A stretch of 58,743 bases of DNA from SCRT01 sp036379455 (GCA_036379455.1 DASVGQ010000077.1:1-58743); one strand, 5' to 3'; positions 27,042-36,286 are shown, counted from the stretch's first letter. Notes: generated by a model from the letters alone, not told the origin. Translations and numbers: made by a program.

Positions 27042-28987
27042 CGCGCGTCCTCCGCCATCAATGCGCCGATCCATTCACAGGCCGCGTCCGCGGTTTCCAG
27101 CACCGGCATGGGCGGCAGGCTCGCCAGCGTGCGCGCGCCGTAGCCCTTGCCGCGCAGCCGCGGGTCGCACAGCACCACCAGCCCGCGGTCCCGTTCATCG
27201 CGGATCAGCCGGCCGACGCCCTGTCGCAGGCCGACGATCATCTGCGGCAGCTGGTAGTCGATGAACGGATTCCGGCCGGCCGCTCGCAGGGCCTCCATGC
27301 GCGCTTCGAACAGCGGGTCGCCGCGTGGCTGGAAAGGCAGCTTGTCGATGATGAGCAGACGCAGGGCCGATCCCTTGATGTCCACGCCTTCCCAGAAGCT
27401 GGTGGTCGCCACCAGCACCGCGTGGCCGCTCTCGGCGAAGCGCTCCACCAGCGCCGTGCGACCCGCTTCTCCCTGCACCAGCACATGCCAGGCGCACGCG
27501 TCGTCGCGTTCAGCGGCGCTCTTCAGGGCGGCGGCGATGATGCCGACCGCGCGCCGGCTGGTGCACAGGATCATGGCACCGCCGGAGGACGCCTGCACTA
27601 GCCGCAGGGCGCATCGCGCCACCGCCAGCGGGTAATCCGGCGTGTTCGGCTCGGGCATGCCCGTGGGCAGGAACAGGCGCGTCTGCCGGCCGTAATCGAA
27701 GGGGCTGTCGAAGCGCAGCGCCTCGGCATCTTCCAGCCCGAGGGCGGTGCGAAAGTCGCTGAAGCGGTCGTCGCCGCTCAGGGTTGCGGAAGTGAAGATC
27801 CATGCGCCCGGATAGGCAGCCCGCAGCTCATGGAACGCCTTCGCCGTTTCCACCGGAGCGCCGTGCCAGCTTCCCCCGCCCGCCCTGCCCGGCGCCCGTT
27901 CCACCCAACGTACCCACCCCAGCTCGGCGTCTTCGCTCGTCAGCCGCGCGTGCAACCCGGCCAGTCGCCTGCTGCGCCTTGCCAGCTGCTCCAGCTCGAC
28001 CCCCCGTTCAGCTACGGCTTCCAGCGCGTCCGCGAGCGTCCTGAGTGCCGCGCCGAGAGGCGTGGCCACGTCGGTAGACCGGCGGGCCGTGAATTCTTCC
28101 CAGCCGACGCGTCCGTCCACGCCCGCGAAGCCCCGCGCCACCTCTACCGCCGCGGTTGCGACCTCAGCCGCGAGGTCGGCGAGCTCCGGCATGTCACCGC
28201 GCTGACCGCATTCGCTTTCCACGTCGTGAACCAGTCCCATCAGCTGCGTCGTCGACAGGCGCTCGCCGAAGAACTGCGCGGCCAGCTCCGGCAGCTGGTG
28301 CGCCTCGTCGACGATGACTGCGTCCACGCCCGGCAGCACGTTGAAGCCCTCTTCACGCAGACGGTAGTCGGACAGCAGGAGATGATGGTTGACGACGATG
28401 ATGTCGGCCGACTGTGCGGCGCGGCGCGCCTTGACGACAAAGCACTGGTCGTAGAACGGGCACTTGGCGCCCAGACAGTTGTCGGCGGTGGACGTGACTG
28501 CTGCTGCCAGCGGCGGCGGCATCGCCGCCAGATTCTCGATCTCGCCGTTCGTCGTCACACGCGACCACCGCTCCAGCGTCGCGAGCTGGCGATGAAAACG
28601 CGCCATGCGGGGGTCGCGCAGCGCGTGGTTGAACCGCCGCAGGCAGAGATAGTTGCTGCGCCCCTTGAGCAACGCCACGCGCGCCGACGAGGCAAGGATC
28701 TTCCGTACGCGGGGCAGGTCGCGATGGAACAGCTGGTCCTGCAGGTTGCGGGTGCCGGTCGAGATCGCGATACGCAGCCCACTGCGCAGCGCCGGCACGA
28801 GATAGGCGTAGGTCTTGCCGGTGCCAGTACCGGCCTCAACCATCAGCAGCGAACGTTGCGCCAGCGCGGTCTCCACGGCGTCCGCCATGGCCTGCTGCGC
28901 CGGCCGCGGAGAAAAACCCGGCACCGCGTGCGCGAAGTCGCCGTCCGCTCCGAGCAACGCTCCGGCGCCTGGCGCCTCGGCGCTCAC
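27038..28987 (-). CDS. yoaA: ATP-dependent DNA helicase, YoaA/DinG (XPD-like, Fe-S) family
   Basis: This is a 5'-to-3' superfamily 2 helicase related to human XPD. Walker A is EAGTGTGKT (51-59) and the Walker B box is DEAH (227-230). Four cysteines at 115, 171, 176 and 182 (CLGAKCPFYDQC) are placed as the 4Fe-4S ligands of this family. C-terminal helicase motifs include FTSATLSG, TTSFWEGVDIKG and QGVGRLIRDERDRG. The length of 649 aa is closer to YoaA (636) than to E. coli DinG (716). Start GTG overlaps the preceding lipoprotein gene and the stop overlaps tsaB. YoaA in E. coli works with the HolC subunit in repair of stalled forks; the same role here is inferred. Confidence 0.9.
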   Translation of the reverse strand: MSAEAPGAGALLGADGDFAHAVPGFSPRPAQQAMADAVETALAQRSLLMVEAGTGTGKTYAYLVPALRSGLRIAISTGTRNLQDQLFHRDLPRVRKILASSARVALLKGRSNYLCLRRFNHALRDPRMARFHRQLATLERWSRVTTNGEIENLAAMPPPLAAAVTSTADNCLGAKCPFYDQCFVVKARRAAQSADIIVVNHHLLLSDYRLREEGFNVLPGVDAVIVDEAHQLPELAAQFFGERLSTTQLMGLVHDVESECGQRGDMPELADLAAEVATAAVEVARGFAGVDGRVGWEEFTARRSTDVATPLGAALRTLADALEAVAERGVELEQLARRSRRLAGLHARLTSEDAELGWVRWVERAPGRAGGGSWHGAPVETAKAFHELRAAYPGAWIFTSATLSGDDRFSDFRTALGLEDAEALRFDSPFDYGRQTRLFLPTGMPEPNTPDYPLAVARCALRLVQASSGGAMILCTSRRAVGIIAAALKSAAERDDACAWHVLVQGEAGRTALVERFAESGHAVLVATTSFWEGVDIKGSALRLLIIDKLPFQPRGDPLFEARMEALRAAGRNPFIDYQLPQMIVGLRQGVGRLIRDERDRGLVVLCDPRLRGKGYGARTLASLPPMPVLETADAACEWIGALMAEDAR

Positions 28988-29598
28988 TGCGCGGGCGTCG
29001 CCAACGACGCGTACTTCTCCGCGTGTTGCTGTGCCTCTGCCGCGCCGGCGGCGTCACCGAGCGATTTTCTTGCCGACGCGATGGCCAGCCAGTTCGCGTG
29101 CAGCAGAACAGGGTTGGCTCCGGCAAGCGCATTCGACTTGCTCGCCTCCCCTTCAACCTGGTCGAACTTCCCCGCCTGCAGGTGTACCCCGGCCAACGCG
29201 CTCCACACGAAGGCGTTGGCGGGTGCCAGCCGCAGGGCACGCTCGAGGTCGCTGGCGGCGCGCTGCACGTCGCCGTCCTGGCGCGCCTGCGCAGCCTGCC
29301 GGTACAGCGCGATCACCGCGGCGTTCGCGTCGGTATCCTCGATGCGCGTCGGATAGGACCGCGGGGTTGACGCACTCCCCGTGGATGACGTCCCCGGAGT
29401 CGTCAGCGGCGCCACCGCGCCAGGTTCTGGCCTGGTCGGCGCGTGCGCCGGCGCCGGCGGCACATACACGCGTCGTTGGCCGGTTTCCGGCGTACTCACG
29501 CAGGCGCTCAGGCACAGGCTGCCCGCCATGATGAACAAGACGAGTCCCTGCCAGCGACTGGGCGAGAGGCGAGCGGGTACCGTCAGGAGTCGTGTCAT
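28984..29598 (-). CDS. TPR-containing outer-membrane lipoprotein, candidate PBP1b activator (LpoP-like)
   Basis: The 204-aa product has a lipoprotein signal with lipobox LSAC and lipid-attachment Cys33, a Pro/Thr/Ser-rich linker (about 35-85), and a C-terminal helical region with TPR-like repeats (AAVIALYRQAAQARQDGDVQRA, LERALRLAPANAFVWSALAGV, QQHAEKYASL). In Pseudomonas the PBP1b activator LpoP is a TPR lipoprotein encoded next to the PBP1b gene. Here the gene starts inside the mrcB stop (ATGA), which supports the same role: an outer-membrane lipoprotein reaching through the peptidoglycan to stimulate PBP1b. Membrane targeting and fold are seen; the activator role is inferred from context. 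An upstream in-frame extension inside mrcB is spurious. Confidence 0.8.
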   Translation of the reverse strand: MTRLLTVPARLSPSRWQGLVLFIMAGSLCLSACVSTPETGQRRVYVPPAPAHAPTRPEPGAVAPLTTPGTSSTGSASTPRSYPTRIEDTDANAAVIALYRQAAQARQDGDVQRAASDLERALRLAPANAFVWSALAGVHLQAGKFDQVEGEASKSNALAGANPVLLHANWLAIASARKSLGDAAGAAEAQQHAEKYASLATPAQ

Positions 29599-31898
29599 TG
29601 GAACATCGTCCGCAGCCATTCCGGCAGGATGGATTTCGAGGCGTTCGCGCACGGCGCATATTGCTGCGGCGCAAATCCCTTCATGAATGGCAGGGTCACG
29701 GCGTCGCTGCAGCCGGCGTCCGCCTTCAACCCGGTCGAAGGATCGATCGATTCCTCCACGACATCCGTCGGCATCGACGGGTCCAGCGACTTGACGTGCA
29801 GGTCGCGCATCAGCGGCGCCCAGATCTTCAGCGCCCCGGTGGCGCCGACCAGATCCGTGCGCCCGTCGTCGTCCTTGCCTACCCAGATCACGCTCAGCAG
29901 GTTCGACCCGAAGCCCGAGAACCAGCTGTCGCGCAGACCGTTGGTCGTGCCGGTCTTGCCTGCCAGCACGGTACCCTTGGGGAACACGCTTTGCGCCCAC
30001 TGGGCGGTGCCGAAGCGCAGGACATTCTCCATCAGCCAGGTCGTGATGAAGGTCGGTCCAGCCGGCAGCGTGCGACGCACCTTGATCGGATAATGGTTCA
30101 GCAGCTTGCCGTCAGGTGTCATCACCGCCGTCACCGACTGCAGCGGCGTATAGAAGCCGCCGCCGGCGATCGTCGAATAGACCTGCGCTACCTGGAACGG
30201 CGACATGTCGATCGAGCCGAGGAAGATAGACGGCAGGTCGGGCACATCGCTGAAGCCGGCGTCGTGGAAGGTCTTCACGACCGCCTTCACGCCGACCTGC
30301 AGGCCGAGCGACACCGTCGGTACGTTCATGCTCTTGGCTAGCGCGACGTACATGGGAACCGGCGCCCCGTAGTTGTAGCGCTCGAAATTGTGCGGCTTCC
30401 ATACGGTGCCGTTCGGCAGCTGCACGTCGATCGGCTGGTTCGGCAGCAAAGTCGCCACGTTGAAGCGCGACGGGTCTTCCAAGGCCGTGAGGTAAAGGAA
30501 CGGCTTCGCGGTGGATCCGATCTGGCGCCGGATGTCCAGCGCACGGTTGAAGCCGTCGAAATGTACCCGGCGGCCGCCGACCATGCCCAGTACTTCGCCG
30601 CTGTTCACCGAGGTCACGACGCCTGCGCCCTCGAGCGTGCCCGGCTTCAAGTGCTTGGCCTTCTCGATGTCGTTGAGTCCGTCCACCAGATGGCGATCAA
30701 GCTGGTGCTGCACCTCCGTATTGAGCGTCGTGAAGACGCGCAGACCCTCCAGGGAAAGATCCTTTTCGCTGTACTGCCCTTCGATCTGGTTGCGGACCAG
30801 CCCGAGGAACGCCGGATAGCGATTCGGGCCGCTGCCGCCGCCGTCGTCCACTCCGAGGGGTTCGGCCAGCTGCGCGCGCAGCTGGCGCTCGGTGAGGTAG
30901 CCGGCGTCGTGCATCATCCCGAGGATCAGGTCACGCCGCGCCATCGCGTTCTTCGGGTTGGTGCGCGGGTTGTAGTAGGACGGGCCTTTGACCATGCCAA
31001 CGAGCAGGGCGATCTGGTACGGCTGCAGCTCCGTCAGCGGCTTGTTGAAGTAGAACTGGCTCGCCAGCCCGAAGCCGCGGATCGAGCGCTGTCCGTCCTG
31101 CCCGAGGTACACCTCGTTCATGTAGGCCTCGAGGATCTGGTCCTTGCTGACGTGCCGTTCCAGCAGGATGGCCATGAGCGCCTCGCGGATCTTGCGCGAG
31201 AAGGTCCGCTTGTCGGTCAGGAACAGGTTCTTCACCAGCTGCTGCGTCAAGGTGCTCGCACCCTGCACCAGACGCCGTGCCATGACGTCGGCGACCGCCG
31301 CGCGGACGATGCCGCGGATGCTGATGCCGAAGTTCGAGTAGAAGTCGCGGTCCTCGACCAGCACCAGCGTCTTCGGCAGCAGCGGCGGCACCTGATCGAG
31401 TCGCACCAGCACGCGGTCCTGTCCGCCGTTACCCGGGTAGATGCTGCCGATGAGCTGCGGGTCGAAGCGCAGGATCGAGACCGGCTTGCCGGAGTCCAGG
31501 TCGGTGATCGACGCGATCTTGTCGTGGCTGAAGCGCAGCAGCACCTTCTGCGCGTCCTGGTGCCCATCCCAGAACGTGAAGGGACGGGTCTCGACCGCCA
31601 TCACGTCGCTGCCGCCCGAGAAGGTGCCCGGCCCCGACAGGGCGCTCACGTTGCTGTAGCCCAGGCGGCCGAGCTGACTGACCAGCTCGTTGCCGGAATC
31701 GTCCTTGCCCGGATACAGCTCCATCGGCGCGGCATAGACCTGCGCCGGCAGCACCCATTTGACCGCCGCGAAGCGCTGTTGCACCGTCTGGTCGAGGTGC
31801 ATCAGGTACACGGCAGCGACCGCCAGCGCCGCGCTGAAGCACAGCACGAGGACGATCAGGAACAGCCGGCGGATGGGTCTTCTGCGACGCGGCATCAA
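29595..31898 (-). CDS. mrcB: Bifunctional penicillin-binding protein 1B
   Basis: PBP1b polymerises glycan strands and cross-links their peptides at the inner membrane. Order seen: a basic cytoplasmic tail (MMPRRRRPIRR), one membrane helix (about 12-33), a UB2H domain (about 55-140, the docking site for activator lipoproteins), the glycosyltransferase 51 domain with catalytic Glu182 in VEDRDFYSNFG, and the transpeptidase domain with Ser462 in STAKPF, SMN at 523-525 and KTGT at 648-651. All catalytic motifs are intact. At 767 aa it is slightly shorter than E. coli PBP1b (844). It is first in a chain with the lipoprotein, helicase and tsaB genes. Confidence 0.96.
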   Translation of the reverse strand: MMPRRRRPIRRLFLIVLVLCFSAALAVAAVYLMHLDQTVQQRFAAVKWVLPAQVYAAPMELYPGKDDSGNELVSQLGRLGYSNVSALSGPGTFSGGSDVMAVETRPFTFWDGHQDAQKVLLRFSHDKIASITDLDSGKPVSILRFDPQLIGSIYPGNGGQDRVLVRLDQVPPLLPKTLVLVEDRDFYSNFGISIRGIVRAAVADVMARRLVQGASTLTQQLVKNLFLTDKRTFSRKIREALMAILLERHVSKDQILEAYMNEVYLGQDGQRSIRGFGLASQFYFNKPLTELQPYQIALLVGMVKGPSYYNPRTNPKNAMARRDLILGMMHDAGYLTERQLRAQLAEPLGVDDGGGSGPNRYPAFLGLVRNQIEGQYSEKDLSLEGLRVFTTLNTEVQHQLDRHLVDGLNDIEKAKHLKPGTLEGAGVVTSVNSGEVLGMVGGRRVHFDGFNRALDIRRQIGSTAKPFLYLTALEDPSRFNVATLLPNQPIDVQLPNGTVWKPHNFERYNYGAPVPMYVALAKSMNVPTVSLGLQVGVKAVVKTFHDAGFSDVPDLPSIFLGSIDMSPFQVAQVYSTIAGGGFYTPLQSVTAVMTPDGKLLNHYPIKVRRTLPAGPTFITTWLMENVLRFGTAQWAQSVFPKGTVLAGKTGTTNGLRDSWFSGFGSNLLSVIWVGKDDDGRTDLVGATGALKIWAPLMRDLHVKSLDPSMPTDVVEESIDPSTGLKADAGCSDAVTLPFMKGFAPQQYAPCANASKSILPEWLRTMFQ

Positions 31899-31943
31899 GC
31901 CGCCTATTCTAACGGCTCGGGATCGGGCACCGGCGGTCCGCGT

Positions 31944-32663
31944 TCAGCGGCCGTTGCGCACCTGGCGCTGCATCTCGTCCACGCTGACGTGCCGCACGTC
32001 CTTGCCCTTCACGAAGTAGATGACGTACTCCGCGATGTTGCGCGCGTGGTCGCCGATCCGCTCCAGCGCGCGGATCGACCAGATGACGTCCATGACCCGG
32101 CGGATCGTGCGCGGGTCCTCCATCATGAAGGTGATGCACTGCCGCAGCAGTGCCTCGTACTGGCGATCCACCGCGAGGTCCTCGCGCGCGACTTCGAATG
32201 CGGCATCGGCGTCCATGCGCGCGAAAGCGTCGAGCGCACCGCGCACCATGTGCGAGACCTGCTGCGACATGTGGCCGATCTCGACGAGGGGCTCCCCGCT
32301 GCGATCCTGCGTCGCGAGGCCCGCCGCCATGCGCGCGATCTTCTCCGCCTCGTCGCCGATGCGCTCGAGGTCCGTGATGGTCTTGATGATCGCGTAAACC
32401 ATCCGCAGATCGCCTGCGGTCGGCTGGCGGCGCGCGAGGATGCCGCTGCATTCCTCGTCGATCAACACTTCCATGCGGTTGACGCGCACGTCGTTGTCGG
32501 CGACTTGCGCTCCCAGCGCGCTGTCAGCCTCCATCAGCGCGCGCGTCGCGTCGATGATCTGCTGCTCGACGAGCCCGCCCATCGCCAGAACGCGCTGGCG
32601 GATCTCCTGCATCTCCACGTTGTACTGGCTGGACAGATGCTGTCCGAGGGCGGGTGTGTTCAT
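31944..32663 (-). CDS. phoU: Phosphate signalling complex protein PhoU
   Basis: PhoU damps phosphate-starvation signalling by linking the Pst transporter to the PhoR kinase. The second ATG (MNTPALGQHLSSQYN) gives 239 aa, like E. coli PhoU (241), and is preferred over a start eight codons upstream. Two three-helix bundles are visible, each with a DLERIGDEAEKIA-type metal-binding motif: ITDLERIGDEAEKIARM and IRALERIGDHARNIAEY. The Pst transporter genes that normally precede phoU are absent from the window. phoR lies 116 bases upstream on the same strand. Confidence 0.96.
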   Translation of the reverse strand: MNTPALGQHLSSQYNVEMQEIRQRVLAMGGLVEQQIIDATRALMEADSALGAQVADNDVRVNRMEVLIDEECSGILARRQPTAGDLRMVYAIIKTITDLERIGDEAEKIARMAAGLATQDRSGEPLVEIGHMSQQVSHMVRGALDAFARMDADAAFEVAREDLAVDRQYEALLRQCITFMMEDPRTIRRVMDVIWSIRALERIGDHARNIAEYVIYFVKGKDVRHVSVDEMQRQVRNGR

Positions 32664-32779
32664 GGCTGGCAGGCAGATGCGGGACATGGGTCACGAAGTC
32701 GTACGCACTCTAGCGCAGGCGAAATGCCGCAGCGTCCGCTTCAGGCCCGTCTTGCCTTCCACCGCTAGCGCATGCGGGG

Positions 32780-34135
32780 TCAGCCCGCACCCGAGGCGAC
32801 GTGGTGCGGAAGCGTGCGCTCACCGCGCAGCACCCGCGAACTCGGGAACGTGCACGTGAAGGTGCTGCCCTTGCCGACGACGCTCTCGACCTTGAGCTGG
32901 CCGTCGTGCCGTTCCACCGCGTGGCGCACGATCGACAGGCCCAGCCCGGTGCCCGCCGCCACGTCCATGTGGTGTTTGTCGGCGCGGTAGAAGCGCTCCG
33001 TGACGCGGGCCAGCTCGGATTCCGCGATGCCGATCCCGGTATCGCGCACGGAGAACTCGGCGCCCTGCGCGGTGCCGTGCCAACGCACGACGATGTCGCC
33101 GCCGCTCGGCGTATACCGCACGGCGTTGCCGACGAGGTTGGTGAATGCGCTGTAGAGCTCGCTGGGTCGCCCGAGCAGATCGAGCCCCGCTTCCACGACG
33201 AACTGGATACGGTGGGTCCCATGTGACAGGCTTTCCGCGGCGGAGTGGACCGCCTCCAGCAGCTCGCCGACGTCGACGCGCGTCTGATGGGCAAAGGAGA
33301 CCTCCGCCTCGAGCTCGGCCAGCCGCAGCATGTCCTCGACGAGCGCTTCCATCCGCGCGGTCTGGGCGCGCATCCGGACGATGGCCTCGCGCCACCGCGC
33401 GCTCGGCGCGTCCGCCAGGTCCAGGGTACCGAGCTGGCCGCGGAGAATCTCCAGCGGCGCGCGCAGCTCGTGCGAGGCATTGGCGACGAAATCACGCCGC
33501 GTCTCGTGCAGGCGCCGCGCCTCGGAGACGTCGCGCACGATCAGCAGCCGCTGGCCACGTCCGTAGGGCACCACGCGCAGCGACAGCGTGACGTTGGCGT
33601 TGACCGGCGAAGGAACTTCGACGCTGCGGTCGTAGACCTCCGCCGCGAAGTACTCCGTGAAGCGTGGATGACGCACAAGGTTGGGAATGCGCTGCCCGAC
33701 GTCCTTGCGGAAGTCCAGTCCGAGCATCAGCTGCGCAGCGTCGTTGAACCACGCGATCTGTCCCCGTCCGCTCAACACCACCGTGCCGTAGGGCAAGGCC
33801 GCGGTCGACGCGCGAAACTCGCCGAGGATGGCCGCCAGCCGACGCTTGCGCTTGCGGTTGCGCCGCTGCAGCGTGTACAGGTCATTCGCGACGTCGCCCC
33901 ACAGGCCCGCGACTTCGGGGAGCTCGACGTGCTTGGGCCGCTTCAGCCAGCGCCGCAGCCGCCACAGCGAGTGCAGCTGCGTAGCCAGGTACAGCGCCGC
34001 AAACACCAGGGCTCCGATGCTCCAGCTCTGTGTCCAGAAGCCGACGAAGACACCCGCCGCCGCGCGCCAAGCCACCCGATGCAGCTCCTGCCAAAGGACC
34101 GGCGAAGGCCCACGCCAGCGGCGCGCGTCAGCCAT
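32780..34135 (-). CDS. phoR: Phosphate regulon sensor histidine kinase PhoR
   Basis: PhoR is the inner-membrane sensor kinase that phosphorylates PhoB under phosphate limitation. The ATG after GGGAG gives 451 aa. N-terminal membrane helices (about 22-58) are followed by the PhoR-specific segment LWGDVANDLYTLQRRNRKRKRRL, a PAS domain (about 105-200), the HisKA domain with His222 in SHELRAPLEIL, and the ATPase domain with DTGIGI and GTGLGLSIV. The residue four after the phospho-His is Ala226, where Thr is normal (HELRTPL); in this kinase class that Thr is needed for phosphatase activity. No phoB is adjacent: the next gene upstream is an alpha/beta hydrolase. The family is firm because of the N-terminal region. 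Confidence 0.93.
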   Translation of the reverse strand: MADARRWRGPSPVLWQELHRVAWRAAAGVFVGFWTQSWSIGALVFAALYLATQLHSLWRLRRWLKRPKHVELPEVAGLWGDVANDLYTLQRRNRKRKRRLAAILGEFRASTAALPYGTVVLSGRGQIAWFNDAAQLMLGLDFRKDVGQRIPNLVRHPRFTEYFAAEVYDRSVEVPSPVNANVTLSLRVVPYGRGQRLLIVRDVSEARRLHETRRDFVANASHELRAPLEILRGQLGTLDLADAPSARWREAIVRMRAQTARMEALVEDMLRLAELEAEVSFAHQTRVDVGELLEAVHSAAESLSHGTHRIQFVVEAGLDLLGRPSELYSAFTNLVGNAVRYTPSGGDIVVRWHGTAQGAEFSVRDTGIGIAESELARVTERFYRADKHHMDVAAGTGLGLSIVRHAVERHDGQLKVESVVGKGSTFTCTFPSSRVLRGERTLPHHVASGAG

Positions 34136-34235
34136 CGGTCGCTCCCCGCCACGCCCGCTGCGGCCGCCGCATGCGGTTCCGTGCACGGAATCGTCGCGCG
34201 CCTCGTGGTTGTCTTCGTCGGAGAGCAGGCACGAG

Positions 34236-35651
34236 TCAAGTCCAGCCGGCCGCGCCGGCCATGTCGTGCAGGCTGTTCATTACAACCGGTTCGTTGCGGA
34301 ACGTCAGATGTCCGCCGGTGTACCAGTGCACCGGCACGCCCCAGTGCCGGGAAAGCCGCTCCGGCTGGTCGGGCGGCACGATGCAGTCGGCCGCCCCCGC
34401 GAAGATCGTGAGCCGTGCACGCGGCACCAGTGGCGCGCGTGACAGAGGAGAAATGCCCTCCAGCAGGCGGGCGTAGCGCTCCGCATCCACGCCCTGTGCC
34501 TCGAAGCCGCGCCGGTACGACGGCGGCACGGCCGGCCAGACGATCGCCGCCGGATCCGCGAGCGGAATGCCGGCCACGACGAAATCGAGCGCCGGCTCCC
34601 AAGCCGCCAACAGCGCCGCGTTCAGTCCGCCCAGGCTGTAACCGAGCACGCCGATGCGGGCATCGGCATCGACGTCGCGGATCCACGCCAACAGATGGCG
34701 CAGGTCCGAGAGCGCCTGACTCTGCGCGTAGAGAAGGTTCAGCGGATCGCCATCCATGTAGTAATCGCCGGTCCGCCATCCCACCTTGCGCGCGCCGTGC
34801 AGCGGCAGCACCGGCAGCATGAGGTTGCAGCCCAGCTGCTGCATCAGCAGGCGCGGCGGAAACAGCGCGGTGTTGAGCCAATCGGGTCCCATGCGGTAGC
34901 CGTGGATGCCGACCAGCCAGTGGTGTTCCGGCTGGCGCTGACGGAACACCAGCGCCTGGCAGCGTGCATTTGCGGCGTGTGCCAGCCATCGCGGGGCGTC
35001 CGCGCCTTCGGACGGCGCGCGGTAGCGACTGGGGAAGCTCAACCGCTCACCGCTGAGGTGCCGCGTGTGCATGGCGAGCAGCTCCGCATCGTGCGGCGCG
35101 TCGACGCGTTCCGGCCCCTCCACCGCACCGTCCGTTGCCCTGTCGCCGGTCAGGGCTGCCTCCAGCCGCGCGGCCCTTTCCGCAAAGGAACTCATCTCGG
35201 ACCGGGTCGGGATCCTTGCCGTCAGCACGAAGTAGCCCATGAGGGCCGCGTCCAGCGCCGCCTTGGCGTTGGCCAACCATCCTTGCGGCACGGTCGGTAC
35301 GCCCGCTGGACGCGTGCCCGAGATCAGCGCGAGACGCCCCGCGCACACGAAGGAAACCGCTGACAGGATCAGGACCATCAGCGCGTAGCGCCATCCGTCG
35401 ACCCCGAACGCCGGCAGCGCGAAGAGCACCCCGACGACGCCGGACAGCGCCATCAGACGGGCATGCCGCGGCTCGCCCGGCCAGAACATGACACCCCCGC
35501 TGCTGGCGATCAGGCCGACGCCCGGCAGAATGGCCAGCACGGCACCGCCCCATCCCTCGCTCACCGCCAGCCACAGGATGCCCGCGATCAGCGCAGGCAG
35601 CGCCCTGGGATCCAACCGCCCGGAGAACGCATGCCTGGCGTCGTCACTCAT
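34236..35651 (-). CDS. Alpha/beta hydrolase with N-terminal membrane helices
   Basis: The specific function is not recognised. The first ~115 residues form several hydrophobic helices (for example 17-30, 36-52, 67-84, 90-110). The C-terminal half is an alpha/beta hydrolase: the oxyanion-hole type strand WLVGIHGYR, nucleophile elbow GYSLGG with Ser339, acid Asp422 in FAGAADCIVPPDQ and His448 in TGGHLTF. All three catalytic residues are present in the right order and spacing. The active domain may face the cytoplasm or the periplasm. It lies 100 bases upstream of phoR on the same strand. A link to phosphate or lipid metabolism is possible from location only. At 471 aa it is longer than typical single-domain hydrolases because of the membrane part. 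Confidence 0.75.
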   Translation of the reverse strand: MSDDARHAFSGRLDPRALPALIAGILWLAVSEGWGGAVLAILPGVGLIASSGGVMFWPGEPRHARLMALSGVVGVLFALPAFGVDGWRYALMVLILSAVSFVCAGRLALISGTRPAGVPTVPQGWLANAKAALDAALMGYFVLTARIPTRSEMSSFAERAARLEAALTGDRATDGAVEGPERVDAPHDAELLAMHTRHLSGERLSFPSRYRAPSEGADAPRWLAHAANARCQALVFRQRQPEHHWLVGIHGYRMGPDWLNTALFPPRLLMQQLGCNLMLPVLPLHGARKVGWRTGDYYMDGDPLNLLYAQSQALSDLRHLLAWIRDVDADARIGVLGYSLGGLNAALLAAWEPALDFVVAGIPLADPAAIVWPAVPPSYRRGFEAQGVDAERYARLLEGISPLSRAPLVPRARLTIFAGAADCIVPPDQPERLSRHWGVPVHWYTGGHLTFRNEPVVMNSLHDMAGAAGWT

Positions 35652-35796
35652 CGATCTCGTTCCACGTGGCCCCTCCCGTGCGCCAGTATGCCCGGCATCG
35701 CCGCCGCTTTATCCGGCCTCCGCTCAGTGGCCCGCGATGGCCGATCGATACCGGCGCACCGGGGCTCGTCGCGGAACGCCCGCGCGTCAGGCCGGG

Positions 35797-36231
35797 TTAC
35801 GAAGCGGGCTGATAGGCGTCGAGGAACTCGCGCGGCTGGCGCTGCGGGCGCCCGTTGGCCAGCCGCACGCAGACCCAGCGCGTCACCCCGCGTAGCACCG
35901 TCCGTGCGTCCGCGACGCGGATGATCTGGTAGGCCCGCCAGACGCAGAGCCGTCCGTCGTTGCTCAGGACCCACGTCCCCAGCTGCAGGCGTTCGCCCGC
36001 GAAGCTGGCGGCCAGATAGTCCAGTTCGTGCCGGCGCGCTACGCACGCCACGCCAAGCTTCCTGCATGCTTCCAGACCCAGCCCGAGGCTACGGCTGTGC
36101 GCCCAGGCCACGCGCTCCAGCCACTTCAGGTACGCCACATTGTTCGTATGGCCGAATGCGTCGCAGTCGTCGTCCGCTACCGTTACCGGAACGCTGAAGA
36201 CATGCGCGACATCCCAAGGCAGTTTCTTCAC
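35797..36231 (-). CDS. Acyl-CoA thioesterase, YbgC/FadM-like hotdog family
   Basis: The protein has a single hotdog fold with the 4-hydroxybenzoyl-CoA thioesterase pattern DAFGHTNNVAYLKWLERVAW, including the Asp usually catalytic in this family, followed by the RRHELDYLAASFAGERLQLGTWV strand pair. A GTG at 36231 gives 144 aa, the normal size. Frames opening further upstream, at 36294 or 36330, would add a basic unconserved segment and run into the sufR promoter. The gene is divergent from sufR with about 110 bases between. Its substrate is unknown; it probably hydrolyses short- or medium-chain acyl-CoA. Family assignment is good; exact start is moderate. Confidence 0.82.
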   Translation of the reverse strand: MKKLPWDVAHVFSVPVTVADDDCDAFGHTNNVAYLKWLERVAWAHSRSLGLGLEACRKLGVACVARRHELDYLAASFAGERLQLGTWVLSNDGRLCVWRAYQIIRVADARTVLRGVTRWVCVRLANGRPQRQPREFLDAYQPAS

Positions 36232-36286
36232 GATATTCGCCTGTAACTTCAGTCGGCAGCACCGCTCTCCAATCGGGATTATGCGC

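Noticed and set aside
30390..32768. Plus-strand open frame of almost 800 codons opposite mrcB and phoU
   Set aside because: It covers two well-supported minus-strand genes, has no recognisable motif and no ribosome-binding site; a GC-bias shadow.
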